A DNA stretch of 64,000 nucleotides from Bryoerythrophyllum caledonicum (Eukaryota; Streptophyta; Bryopsida; Pottiales; Pottiaceae). The stretch covers positions 17,505,397 to 17,569,396 of the forward strand of contig OZ020519.1 in the NCBI GenBank assembly GCA_963971425.1. The letters run 5' to 3'. The translations under genes were made by a program, and so were the position numbers. Below the pieces are notes generated by a model that had not been told where the DNA came from, did not search any database, and worked only from the letters and a program-made list of their open reading frames with translations. Below are positions 44,802-55,183 of this stretch, one piece after another (positions within the stretch are counted from its first letter, which is position 1; each line of letters starts with the position of its first letter).

Positions 44802-46161
44802 CTACTCCACCAATTCGGTGAAGAGCTTACTCCGGTTGACGGTATCGACCGGAAAGTTCAGAGCCTCCCGGACCTCTGTCAAGGCGGCTGCCGATGCGTT
44901 GGCTCTTGCCTCTGCCTGTTTCCGGGCCACCACTGCCAGTGCTGTCTCTTGCCGTAAATGCACGGCCTGCTTCTCCAATGCCGTGTTGGATTTGTACAGG
45001 TTGGTGACCTGTAAATGCACCGCCTTCAGGGAAATCTCCTTGTTCTGGAGATCTTCCACCCGGAGGATCACCTCTTCCAACCGGTTGATACCTAGACTCC
45101 GGAAGACCTGTTCCACGCCTTTCTTCATGGCGAAGTTGAGCTCTTTGAGAGCTTCCACTCTCCAGGTCAGTCCGCACAAAATGTCATTGATCTCCACCAT
45201 CTGGCCCTTGGAGTCTTCTGGATCGCGCCTCCTCCTCTTCCGGCTCGCTTCCTCGGACGGCCCGGCTTTGTCCGAGCTGGACGATCCGGTTGAAAGACTG
45301 GTGTCCGGACTCTCCGGCTCCGGATCTTTGTCTCGTGCCCTCTTTTGCGCCCTCCGGTCTTCTTCCGGAGTGTCTACTGTTGCTGAGTTTTGGCACTGGT
45401 TCTACTGCCTCTCCGGACTCTTCTTCCATCTCCTCACCTCCGTACTTCTGGAAGTTGAGGACTTCGTCGTACAGTCTCTGCTCCGTCTGGGTGACTTGCT
45501 GGTGGTGGCAGTAGAACTGTGCTACATAGAGGGCCAGAGGGGTTGCAAATTTCTTCACCTTCTGGAAGTTGGCCACCAGCCGGTTGATCATCTCGCTCAT
45601 GAGAGTTCCCCAATCCACCAATATCTTTCCCCGGAGTGCTCCGAGGAAAGTGCAGGCCCACTTCGACACCAACCGCTTCGGCTTTTCCGGATGGAAGATA
45701 GGGTTTAGAAACCCTAGCACCAACCGGGCATCCTAATGCTTCAAGTCCTCAAGGTTGTACCCCTTCTTTGGGTCGGCTTTCCCTTCGAATTCCTTTGCCA
45801 GGAACTCGTCTCGCCATTCTACTACTTTGGTGCGCCCGGCCCGGAAGTCATACGCTTGAATCCATTCCGGAACTCCCCAGAGTTCCGGATGAGCCCGCAA
45901 CATCCTTTCGTAGTTGGGGTCCGGCGTTCCTATCAACTCCCGGACGTACACCTCTTTCCGGATTCTCCAGGCAATGTCTAGGAATCCGTCACAGCCCATG
46001 GCCTTCAAGCTCCCCTTCAGTAGGTTGTATTCGTCCGAGTCTGCAGGGATTTCCGGCAGCACCTTCATCAAGGGCGGAAGCGCAGCGGCCGGCGTTTCGT
46101 CTCGATTCCCTCTTCCATCCCAGTTCGTCTTCTTCCTCTTCGCCATGGCGACTGTCTTCAT
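44802..46161 (-). pseudogene. Unrecognised gag-like or captured gene, broken by one stop and one frameshift
   Basis: Reading starts at 46161 (MKTVAMAKRKKTNWDGRG) and is interrupted by one TAG at 45733-45735. It continues in the same frame (VLGFLNPIFHPEKPKRLVSK, then VDWGTLMSEMINRLVANFQ), shifts frame near 45390, and goes on through an acidic Ser/Pro stretch to a coiled coil (LEEVILRVEDLQNKEISLKA) that ends at 44802. The amino-acid sequence stays sensible on both sides of each lesion, so the damage looks recent. No domain is recognised with confidence. The arrangement (helical core, acidic linker, coiled coil) resembles structural proteins of plant retroelements, which is inference only. Confidence 0.5.
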
Positions 46162-46539
46162 CTGTTCTGCCTAATTCCTCACCCTCTCTCAATGTTGTCC
46201 CTACACGCACCGTCCTCACAAAAACTCTCCCTATCGTACACACGTCTGTTCTAATTGTTAATGCTACAAACCCTAACGGCCAGCAGTTAGGAGAAGGAGA
46301 GAGAAAGAGAGAGCGCAAGAGATAGCGAGAGCGCAACACGCAAAGAAAGAAAGACAAAAAGAAAGAGGTTTCCCTGGTGCTGTGGCCTTCTGTAGTTGGC
46401 CGTTAGACTAGCTTCGGGAAAAAGTACGGCTGATGGTGACAGCTTCGGGTGATAGACTTCCTTGGAGTTCCGATAACTATTTCGGCCCTCAGTTTAAGGA
46501 TCAATTAGGGATTTCAACCGGGTTCATCCGTCTTTATTC

Positions 46540-47930
46540 TTACAACCTGACTATAGGTTTTATTCTAGTCCAGACTATCGTGCTTACTTCCCGGATTTTT
46601 AGATTAACTTCCGGAACCTTGTGGGAACGGATTCCCACACTTAGCAACCTTCGCAACCAAATAGCTTCTTTCGCCGCTTCGGCAAGTGCCACAAACTCAC
46701 CTTCAATTGTGGATTCGGAGGTACAATCTTCTTTCTGGGAAAACCAGCTGATAGGTCCATTGGCCATTTTAAAAATAATGCCAATTTGGGACTACCGATC
46801 ACCTTGGTCACCACAATAGTCGGAATCGACGTATTTAACAAGATGGAGATCAGATGATGACAAAAATACAAACCCAAAAGATAAGGTGCCTCGCAAGTAC
46901 CGTAGGATTCTTTTGACAACCGCCCAATGTGAAATACGAGGATTTTTTGAAAATTTGTAATAGCGTAGGTTATATAACTTCGAGTGAGAACCATTGCATA
47001 CATGAGGCAACCGATGCCTTGTTGGTAAGGACCATCAAAAGGAAGATCATTGGGTCCAGCTTGAACATGGAGATCAACATGATAATCTGTCGGTGTAGAC
47101 ACAGGATTGGAGTCTATCATTCCAAAACGAACAAGTACATCTGTAATATATCGGGTCTAGTGCAGTGTAATAGCTCGGGTATGAATGTCCCGATGCACCT
47201 GAAAACCCACATAGTAATCCACAGGTCCTTTGATCACCTTGAAAATTGTTTCAAAATAAGAAATTACAGCATCAAGGCGCTTCAAGTCTCCAGATGCAGC
47301 AATCCCGTTGTCTATGAAGATTCCAATGAGAATAGTCATGGATACATCATGGTATGTACATGAATCAGCCTCACTAGGAATTAGATTGTAAGTCCTCAGG
47401 AACGTATAAAACCTTATGTTCCATTGACGTGTACTCTGTTTAAGTCCGTATAGGCTTTTCTTGAGTTTACAAACCAGGTTCTCAGATCCAGGGGTCACTA
47501 AACCTTCAGGCTGGCTCATAAAGATATCTTCATTTAAATTGCCATTCAAAAACGTTGTCCCGTTATCAAACTGTAACAGATGCATGTTACAGGCAGCAGC
47601 TATGGCAAAAATAACACGAATGGAAGAATGTTTAATGACAGGGGAGAAAGTCTTCGTATAGTCAATACCGGGCTTCTGTAAGTATCCTTTCGCCACAAGA
47701 TGCGCTTTAAAACGGTCTAGCTCGCCTGTTGAGGTGTATTTAACCTTATATACCCACTTACAGTGAATTTTCTTGCGGTCATGACGTAGCAAAACGAGAT
47801 CCCACGTCTGGTACTCTATGAGAGAATTGTACTCCTTTTCCATCGCTTGTATCCATTCTTGAGATTGGTCAGATAAAATAGCCTTCTTGTAAGTCTGTGG
47901 TTTGGTATACACTTCATCGGTGTGAACCAA
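46540..47930 (-). pseudogene. copia reverse transcriptase and RNase H fragments
   Basis: The reverse transcriptase runs from EWIQAMEKEYNSLIEYQTWD through KCKWVYKVKY-like and FKAHLVAKGYLQKPGIDY motifs to LVCKLKKSLYGLKQ. The catalytic box reads IFIDNGIAAS in place of YVDD, so the second Asp is lost. A separate frame carries the connection domain, and RNase H reads TSESTIEGEFVALAEAAKEA. All parts are inactive as they stand. Confidence 0.82.
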
Positions 47931-48314
47931 TAGAGCATGTGACGAATGCTGATCTATCTCTAGAGGAGTCAGGGTAGAAATAAGATGTGGTATAGGGGTA
48001 GTGCATGGAGCATTGTAGAGATCTTGTATTGTCCTGAATCAAGGAATAATAGGTTTACTTCTAGAGGAAGTAGAAGGATATATCACGTTCTCTATCGGTG
48101 AAATATGAAGCGCTCTCACTGCTTGAGGAGATGAGGAATTATCATCCTGAATGAGAGTAGAAATAGAAGTATCTCTGATGATATCAGCAAAGATAATAGC
48201 AGAGTTTTCATGGTTTAAAGAGGGAAAACCAGTTTGATAAAAGAAAACGAACTGAGGGTTTGGTTGTTCATCTTCTAACTGACATTTGGTTCCAGATTCA
48301 TGGAACAAGACGTC

Positions 48315-49701
48315 TCAACTCTCTACAATCTTATTTGGTGCCACGTCCGAGAACCACCACCCTTTACTGGTAGAGCTGTAGCCAACAAAACGGACAAGCT
48401 TTCCACAAGCCTGAAACTTGGTATGTTGCTGCTTCTCAATAAAAATATACGTTGGAGTTCCAAAAATCCGATAGTGATCAATAGAAGGTTTTTGACCATA
48501 CCATAATTCAAAAGGTGTGACTCTACCTGTCTGAGTATTGATTGTGCGATTTAGAAGATAAACGGCAGTATCAACCTCTTCAGCCCAAAGCGTTAAACGA
48601 ATGTTCATCACCACCATCATACTACGTGCCGCTTCACACACAGTACGGTTATCCCACTCAATATACCCATTTTGCTGTGGGATACATGATGTACTAGTGT
48701 CACGTTTGATACCTTCATCATCAAGTAATGCTTCAAAAGATCTATTATAGAACTCACCACCTCTATCAAAACGATATTTTTGGACTGAATTTCCAGTGTC
48801 ACGCTTCACAATTTCAGGGTCTTCTTTAAAAACTTGAATGCTTCAGATTTCTCACGAAGGAAGAAAACCAACCGAAAGGAGGTAGCGTCATCTTTGACAA
48901 GAAGGTAGTAAAAAAAATCTTGAAAGGAGGGAACGGATGTTTGTCCCGAAAGATCTGCATGTAAGAATTCTCCACGAATAGCGGAGCATTGTTTTCCTGG
49001 ATCAGTCTTGTATGAGGACTTATGATGCTTTCCCAAAGCACAGCCCTCACAGACATCAAGAAAGTCATCAAAACTAGAAATAGGAAAATTGACCAGGGAT
49101 TGATAATCACGCATATTCTTTATAGTTTGAAGATTGATATGACCCATTCTTTTATGCCAAGTAAAAGAATCCTTTGCATGTGATGTTGATGAAATAGATA
49201 GAGCTCTATTAAATGGTTCAGGATGAGATAAGGAATCTCTAGATAATTTGGACTGGGAGGAAGGAATAACCTCAAAGGACATCAGAAAATGATTACCATG
49301 TTGAACTCCCTGTAGTACCTTGGATCCTTTCCCTTGCCCACGTCTAAATTTGCAGCTATTGCTAGAGGTAATAAATGATAAATCCTTATCGGTGGCAAGA
49401 CCAATTGAAAAGAGATTTTGTTTGAGATCAGGAACATAGAATACACCTTCAAGGGATCCTTCCTTTTCAACATCATCAATAGTACGGATGATACGAATGC
49501 TCCCAGAGTCCCAGTACCACGAACTGGAAATCTTCGATCATCAGCAACAGTAACATACGAGGATAAATCACCTGAGACAGGGGTGAAGGTAGTAAACCAA
49601 TCACGTTTATCCGTCATATGTTCTGTGGCACCTATATCTCCAAACCATATCTTTGAGTTTGTCGTCACAGATAAGGCCTCAGAATAGCGAGATGTAATCA
49701 T
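48315..49701 (-). pseudogene. copia protease and integrase fragments
   Basis: The protease site reads FGDIGATEHMTDK, where active copies usually have D-S-G-A-T. The integrase zinc finger (WHKRMGHINLQTIKNM and CEGCALGKHH) and the first core Asp (FLHADLSGQ) follow. The second Asp and the Glu lie in the next frame (YRFDRGGEFYN and PQQNGYIEWDNRTV). The two integrase parts are in separate frames, so the protein is not made intact. Confidence 0.8.
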
Positions 49702-49908
49702 GAAGGCATACGTATCGGGTGAGGAAGTATTGCTATCCGAATGGTTTGAAAGATTGCCATCAGGAAGGTTAACGATTGTGGAATAGGCATCACTATGACG
49801 AGAGGATTGTCCACGAGCGGTATCATTAACAGAATACCGTGAAGACTGAGACTCTTCAGTAGAAACTTCACAAGAGGAAGGATCATACCTGCGATTGTCA
49901 CTTGCCCA

Positions 49909-50688
49909 TCAAGAGTCACGTTGATCACGTCGAGCCTTAGTACAATCTCTTGACCAATGGTTTGGATCGCCACAGTTATAGCAAAACGTGTGACTCTTCA
50001 ATTCCTTGATATATAGAGAATCTTTCTCCTTAAGCTCGAGTCGCGATAGCTTCCTAGGTTTTGATTGTGCACGAGTGAAGAAAGCTGTATCGTTAAGGTT
50101 CTCTTTATCCTGCTGCTTCAAGATGTGCTCCTGTTGTAGAAGTCTAGAAGTGATCGCTGAAACTGTTTGATCCTAAGAAGGCACATTAGCCCATGCTGCT
50201 ACTGTACCATTGTAACCAGATGGAAGACTCATGAGAATATTTGTGACAATTTGAGTCACAGTGAGAGGTTCTCTTAGGTCTTTAAGAACACTCGCCATAT
50301 GCTCAATGTGATTGATATGAGCCTTGATAGAATCACCCTTGGCCATCTTGTAGTGATAGAACTTTGAATGTATCATGTAAATATTCTCAGCAGATTTTAG
50401 CTGGTGAATAGAACAAAGTTTAGACCACATTTCAACCGCAGTAGAGCATGAAATAAGGTCTTCCACGACGGTTGAGATTATGGCTTGCATGATGAACATG
50501 CGCGCATGGTCGCTCTTATCATCCCAAGTAGTAATGGTATCAATGAAAGAACCAGCCGTAGGTCTCTTCTCTTTTCCATAGACAACTCCAAAGACCTTAT
50601 ATGCAAAGAGAATGTCCATGGAGATTTTCCAGACATTAAACTTAGTGCCATCAAACACCTTAACTCCTGCCATCTCTGCTCTCTCCAA
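49909..50688 (-). pseudogene. copia gag with CCHC zinc knuckle
   Basis: The first frame (50173-50688) reads FDGTKFNVWKISMDILFAYK, then LKDLREPLTVTQIVTNILMS, the UBN2-type capsid region of plant copia elements. A second frame (49909-50121) contains the zinc knuckle FCYNCGDPNHWSRDC. A stop separates the two. Confidence 0.8.
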
Positions 50689-50742
50689 TGTAAAGAATAA
50701 AAACTTCTTGCTAATTGCTCTCTAAAACGTTTTCAAGAAATA

Positions 50743-50820
50743 GAGACTGCTATCAGACGCTTAAGAAAGTATCGCTTACAAGAGACTACTGCCAGACGAT
50801 TAAGAAAGTAACGCTTACAA
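50743..50820. repeat. Two tandem 39-bp units
   Basis: GAGACTGCTATCAGACGCTT and GAGACTACTGCCAGACGATT open two adjacent 39-bp units, both ending CGCTTACAA. They lie beside the presumed copia primer-binding site, so they may belong to its 5' long terminal repeat. Confidence 0.75.
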
Positions 50821-50869
50821 CAGATACACAGAGACCGCTAAAAAAACAGTTAAGGTTGCCAAGAACTTT

Positions 50870-51134
50870 CCTTCACTACCACCCGCCTCAAAAAAGTGCA
50901 ATTGTCAACTCTATAGTAGCACTATTCATCTATATAGTTCACTATCCAATTGCCAAAAGAGTGGATTTTTTTTGTTTGAAGCACCAAAAAAAGAAAGGAA
51001 AAATTTCCCATAACAATAACCTCTATTTCTATTTCCACTATAAATTTCAAGAAGTTATCTTCAAAAATAAATTTGCAGGAACTTGTCCAAAATCAATTTG
51101 TACCCGTAGGTACAAATGGTCCTTTAGGGGTTAA
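50870..51134. mobile_element. Right end of a piggyBac-like element (partial)
   Basis: It ends in GGTCCTTTAGGGGTTAA at 51118-51134, preceded by AGGAACTTGTCC, which resembles the end of the copy at 15230. The left terminus was not found; the copia sequence directly upstream may have replaced or split it. The sequence after 51134 is homologous to the 5' flank of rbcS copies 1 and 4, so the element inserted into that flank. Confidence 0.55.
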
Positions 51135-51330
51135 GTACGGTAGTAGCTATGGCAACCACAATTAAGTGGATATGACATTCTTCGCAGACCTAGAAATCAA
51201 TGTGTGATTACAATAATTTTAATGAGAAGGGTTATCCCAAAGCCCCAGCAATAAATCGGTGGGAACATTGTGCTATTGTTTTATAAGAGTAATGAGTGTA
51301 TGATTAAACCTAGGCCGACAAAGTAAGCCT

Positions 51331-51629
51331 TTAACCCTTTAATGCCATAGGTCTTCTAAAGGCATGAGAGAATCCACTAGGGTACTGGATCATGCACAAC
51401 AATATTTACATAGAAGGTACACTTCACGTTGACCCCACTTCACATAAATCATTGTAGCTCTCCAATGCTTGCACCAACGCGCCGGGGAATTGTTCCATTT
51501 GAAGCGGATAAACTATTGTCACACACGTTCTCAACAAAAAGAAGTGCATCTAACTTACACAGAAGGAGTTATACTTTGGGAAACAACAGAATCGACCTAT
51601 AAACGACCACCCCAGCACTAAAGGGTTAA
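51331..51629. mobile_element. Short piggyBac-like element (TTAACCCTTTA termini)
   Basis: The left end is TTAACCCTTTAATGCCATAG and the reverse-complemented right end is TTAACCCTTTAGTGCTGGGG, with TTAA at both boundaries. It interrupts the ancestral rbcS 5' flank after AAGTAAGCC. A weaker inverted pair (about 51390-51480 against 51760-51880) shows that the inserted structure extends to about 51890, either as one longer element or as nested ones. Confidence 0.6.
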
Positions 51630-51998
51630 GGCCTAACGACCATTTTCGAGTTGTTTTGGACACGTTAACTATCGTAGCAAGTGCTACATCCCACCTCTGA
51701 GGTAAAATCGAGGAAAATTATAGTAGAGAAAGATGAACATCTGCTAGGATCGGCACTACCAAAGTAAGTGCATGCATTGGAGAACTACAATGATTTCCTT
51801 GAAGTGGGGTCGCAATGAAATGTACTCTATGTGTAGATGGTGATCTGCATGATCTACTGCCCTCATAGATTCTTCCAAGCCTCTAAGCCTCAAAGAGTTC
51901 AGCACCGTGGTTTCAGTTACATGACAACGTCTTCCTGCTCAACCTTCAAATCTGAGAGTCTCCCAACGACTCGTTAGATGAAATACTTAGAATTCAAG

Positions 51999-53930
51999 GG
52001 AGCACCATATTTCTGTGACACGGTCGTTGCGGAGCTCGCTCCGTCCCTGCCCGGGCAGCTGCGTGCAGAGAAAAACGTCGTGCCCGATACCCGGGCCATA
52101 CCCGGTGAGTCGCTCCGATCCCGCCCAAACCCTATCCAAAGTAGCCTCATTCTCCCGCTTTTTCTCGGTCTGCATTCTCTCTCATGCTGCCTGCTTCGCT
52201 CCTGCTCCGCTCCCGCTCCACTCCGCTCTCAATCAACCTCCTCCGCTCTGAATCAACACTCCGGCTCCTACGGTTTTGAATTTTTATTTTTGAATTTTTC
52301 TTCTTGAAGGGCAAGCCAGGTTCAGTTGGAAACTTGTCACTCATGTTTTGAAAGTACATGAACACATGGATGCAGTGCACGATCCACAACTTCTCGATGA
52401 CATTCCGCTGGAGAAACTCCTGATTCATGCCGTTCCAGTCAATATCATTTGCACTCCAACGCAAATCATCCACACCAACATCAAGATTCCCAAACCTCAA
52501 GGTGAGCTGGGCACCTGTTGCACCATCGTACCAACTTGATAACTTCAGAAGCCACCCGTAGACTGCATGCCTCACCATGCTGTGTCGGTGGCAGGTATTT
52601 ATTAGGAGAAGCTCTTGCGGCAGAAACTGGCGCAAATCCGGGTGCTCCAGGACTTAAAGACAAGAATCGAGAAGAAGACGGGCGCAGAACTCCTGAGCGC
52701 TCCATACGAGATCCTCCAGCCTTTGGCCGCGCGCAAGAGACTTCAAATAAATGTAGAAGTTCAGTCTTGATCTGTGTCGAAGTTTGGAGTTCGCAGCACC
52801 CTTCAAAGTTTGGAGTTTGCAGCAAGCCATCGGTGTGTAAGATACTTCTTCATGACGGCTCCGGTAGCGGTGGATCTCTATACTACAAGTAAGTTATGTC
52901 TTTTTATCTCAACAGTCTGTGCTCATTGTGCATGTCTGCTGTTCATGTTTGTTGGAGGTTTTTAGGTTCTTCATGTGGTCTCGTTTGTGATTTAAGTGAT
53001 GATGCATGCATCTCGTGTATGGATCAGGTTTAGGTTTAGCGTTCTGAATATTTTTGGAAAGCTTGGTGTGCATGTCTGTTTGTGATATGGAGTAGAGTCC
53101 GAGGTATGATATAGAATGAAGATCGTTTTTGTGCTTTTTTATTTTGTTTTATCATCTTCTGGCCTCAAGAGATTTTAAGACCTAGGTATGGTAGAAAAGT
53201 AAATCCATGGCCATCAACCGGTTGATGGGTTCATTCAGGTTCAATTCCTGCTGTGGATAAATAGTTGAAGATTGTTGTTGTTTGCTGTAGGTGATAAATT
53301 GTTGATCATTTTTGTTGTATGTTGATATCATTTATATATTGTTGATGTATGTTGATTTGTTCTTTGAACATTGTTGTTGTATGTTGTATAAAGTATGTTG
53401 TTTGTTGATATCATTTTGGTACATAGGTATGAGGTTTGGGAATCTTGATGTTGGTGTGGATGATTTGCGTTGGAGTGCAAATGATATTGACTGGAACGGC
53501 GTGAATCAGGAGTTTCTCCAGCGGAATGTCGTCGAGAAGTTGTGGATCGTGCACTGCATCCATGCGTTCATGCACTTTCAAAACATGAGTGACAAGTTTC
53601 CAACTGAACCTGGCTTGCCCTTCAAGAAGAAAAATTCAAAAATAAAAATTCAAAACCGTAGGAGCCGGAGTGTTGATTCAGAGCGGAGGAGGTTGATTGA
53701 GAGCGGAGTGGAGCGGGAGCGGAGCAGGAGCGAAGCAGGCAGCATGAGAGAGAATGCAGACCGAGAAAAAGCGGGAGAATGAGGCTGCTCCGGATAGGGT
53801 TTGGGCGGGACCGGAGCGACTCACCGGGTATCGCCCGGGTATCGGGCACGACGTTTTTCTCTGCACGCAGCTGCCCGGGCAGGGACGGAGCGAGCTCCGC
53901 AACGACCGTGTCACAGAAATACGGTGCTCC
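51999..53930. mobile_element. Mutator-like element (non-autonomous) with ~500-bp inverted repeats
   Basis: The ends read GGAGCACCATATTTCTGTGA and, reverse-complemented, GGAGCACCGTATTTCTGTGA. The inverted repeats run to about 52503 and from about 53428. The flanking 9-mers GAATTCAAG (51990-51998) and GAATTCATG (53931-53939) differ at one base, and a 9-bp target duplication plus long inverted repeats is the mark of Mutator-like elements. Joining the flanks recreates the paralogous sequence upstream of rbcS copies 1 and 4. The ~920-bp interior has no transposase. Open frames in the repeats (for example NLDVGVDDLRWSANDIDW) occur in both arms and match no family I know. Confidence 0.88.
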
Positions 53931-53939
53931 GAATTCATG

Positions 53940-54558
53940 CACTTCCCAAGAACAGACATAACTTCGTCTCTGAATAGACTTCGGATAAGAAAACCTTTCT
54001 GCTTTCGCGCTATCTTCACGATTCACTTCAAAGTTGAACAATCGAGCAGTTGCGCAAAAGCTCTGTCTCCTTTACTTCCCTGTTTAAAGAAAATTGAAAT
54101 CGGTCGTAAACGACACACAGTGACTTCATTCTCAGCAAGCTATAACCAGGTACCAAGTACAATGACCATGACGCAGGCGATTACTTCAAACCTTAAAGCG
54201 CACGATGATTAAAGCCCGACCGTTGGAAAAAAATAGACGGTGCAACAGGCACTCATTCGATTCGACAGATTTTTCTCAGAGAGCGAGTAAAGTCAGCTCA
54301 GGTAGCACGAGATTGGTAGGCTCCTCCGAAGTCGCAGGTGCAGCTCCAACGGCCGCCGCACGACACTTGGTCAGACTTAAACGGTGCCAACTTGTCAGTC
54401 TTTTCCAATTTGGTAAAGCGCAGATATCACGGCATCTCGCTTTTCGCAGCATTCGTGATATGATCTAATTCGACTGTGCGACGATTGGCAATTGGGTGCT
54501 GCTAAGAATATGTGGACGGGATTCAAGTGAGCTACTTCTCCTTCAGGTTATGCACTTC
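53940..54558 (+). promoter_or_regulatory. 5' flank of rbcS copy 5, homologous to copies 1 and 4
   Basis: Continuous but diverged similarity to the upstream regions of copies 1 and 4, including CATAACTTCGTCTCTG, GACAGATTTTTCTCAGAG and the block GCAGATATCACGGCATCTCG (about 54420). Stretches that survive in this older paralogue are candidates for control elements. Confidence 0.6.
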
Positions 54559-54566
54559 CTATATAA
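54559..54566 (+). promoter_or_regulatory. TATA box of rbcS copy 5
   Basis: CTATATAA in the block TGCACTTCCTATATAACTGC, about 75 bp before the start codon, at the same place as in copies 1 and 4. Confidence 0.75.
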
Positions 54567-54634
54567 CTGCACAATTGCTGCTACAAATCATCCATTGCAA
54601 TAAATTTCATGCTTTTCTGCGAAACTTGCTAGAA

Positions 54635-55183
54635 ATGGCGTCCGTTGTTGCTGCCTCCGCTATTGTGGCCCCCGCTGCCTTCGCTGCGGCGTCAGCTGGA
54701 GTGTCGACCTCGGAGTCGACCTCCGTGAAGGCGTTCTCGGGCCTCAAGGGCGCCACCCTGTTCTCCGCCAAGAGCCAGGGCTTGAGCTCCGTGCAGAACG
54801 GCAGCCGCGTGCAGTGCATGCAGGTGTGGAACCCCATTGGCCAGACCAAGTTCGAGACGTTCTCGTACCTGCCGGCGCTGACGGACGACCAGATCGCGAA
54901 GCAGGTGGACTACATGATCCAGCAGAACCTGATCCCGTGCCTGGAGTTCGACGTGAACGCGGATGGAGTGTCGCGCGCCAACAACCGGAGCCCCGGGTAC
55001 TACGACGGCCGCTACTGGACGATGTGGAAGCTGCCGATGTTCGGATGCAACGACGCCGCCCAGGTGCTGCGCGAGATCCAGGAGTGCAAGAAGGCGTACC
55101 CGAGCTGCTTTGTGCGCGTGCTGGGGTTCGACAACGTGAAGCAGGTGCAGATCTGCGGGTTCCTCGTCGCCAGGCCCAACTAG
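54635..55183 (+). CDS. rbcS: RuBisCO small subunit precursor, copy 5
   Basis: This is a 182-aa intronless gene. It differs from copies 1-4 in the transit peptide (Val4, Ile10, Gly49, and Ser30, which it shares with copy 2) and by one mature residue (Ile68 for Met, in [15 protein letters not shown]). It also carries more silent changes, so it lies outside the homogenised group. The signature [17 protein letters not shown] and the end [10 protein letters not shown] are intact. The frame stays open 41 codons upstream of the aligned ATG, but that stretch contains the TATA box and leader, so the start at 54635 is preferred. Confidence 0.97.
   Translation: MASVVAASAIVAPAAFAAASAGVSTSESTSVKAFSGLKGATLFSAKSQGLSSVQNGSRVQCMQVWNPIGQTKFETFSYLPALTDDQIAKQVDYMIQQNLIPCLEFDVNADGVSRANNRSPGYYDGRYWTMWKLPMFGCNDAAQVLREIQECKKAYPSCFVRVLGFDNVKQVQICGFLVARPN

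Larger units (their letters stand above)
42840..46430 (-). mobile_element. CCGGA-rich element with a large degenerate open reading frame, unclassified
   Basis: The hexamer TCCGGA and its variants occur dozens of times here and rarely elsewhere in the window, marking one distinct unit of about 3.6 kb. It encodes a single protein-like region on the minus strand (44091-46161) and ~1.2 kb of non-coding DNA (42840-44090). No reverse transcriptase, transposase or clear terminal repeats were found. It may be a non-autonomous long-terminal-repeat element carrying a gag-like or captured gene. The boundaries are approximate. Confidence 0.45.
46540..50690 (-). mobile_element. Decayed Ty1/copia retrotransposon, internal region
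   Basis: The order on the minus strand is gag, protease, integrase, reverse transcriptase, RNase H, which is diagnostic of Ty1/copia. Coding parts are scattered over several frames with stops between them. A possible primer-binding site lies just before gag (50718-50735; minus strand AGAGAGCAATTAG, close to the initiator-tRNA complement). No clear long-terminal-repeat pair was found. The element sits just upstream of the flank of rbcS copy 5. Confidence 0.85.

Noticed and set aside
42518-46767. One copia element interrupted by the CCGGA-rich element
   Set aside because: The RNase H piece at 42518-42835 overlaps in domain content with the piece at 46540-46767, so the two cannot be halves of one gene. 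They are separate insertions.
53215-53265. Possible tRNA T-arm (AGGTTCAATTCCTG)
   Set aside because: No acceptor, D or anticodon stem could be built around it, and it lies inside the Mutator-like element.
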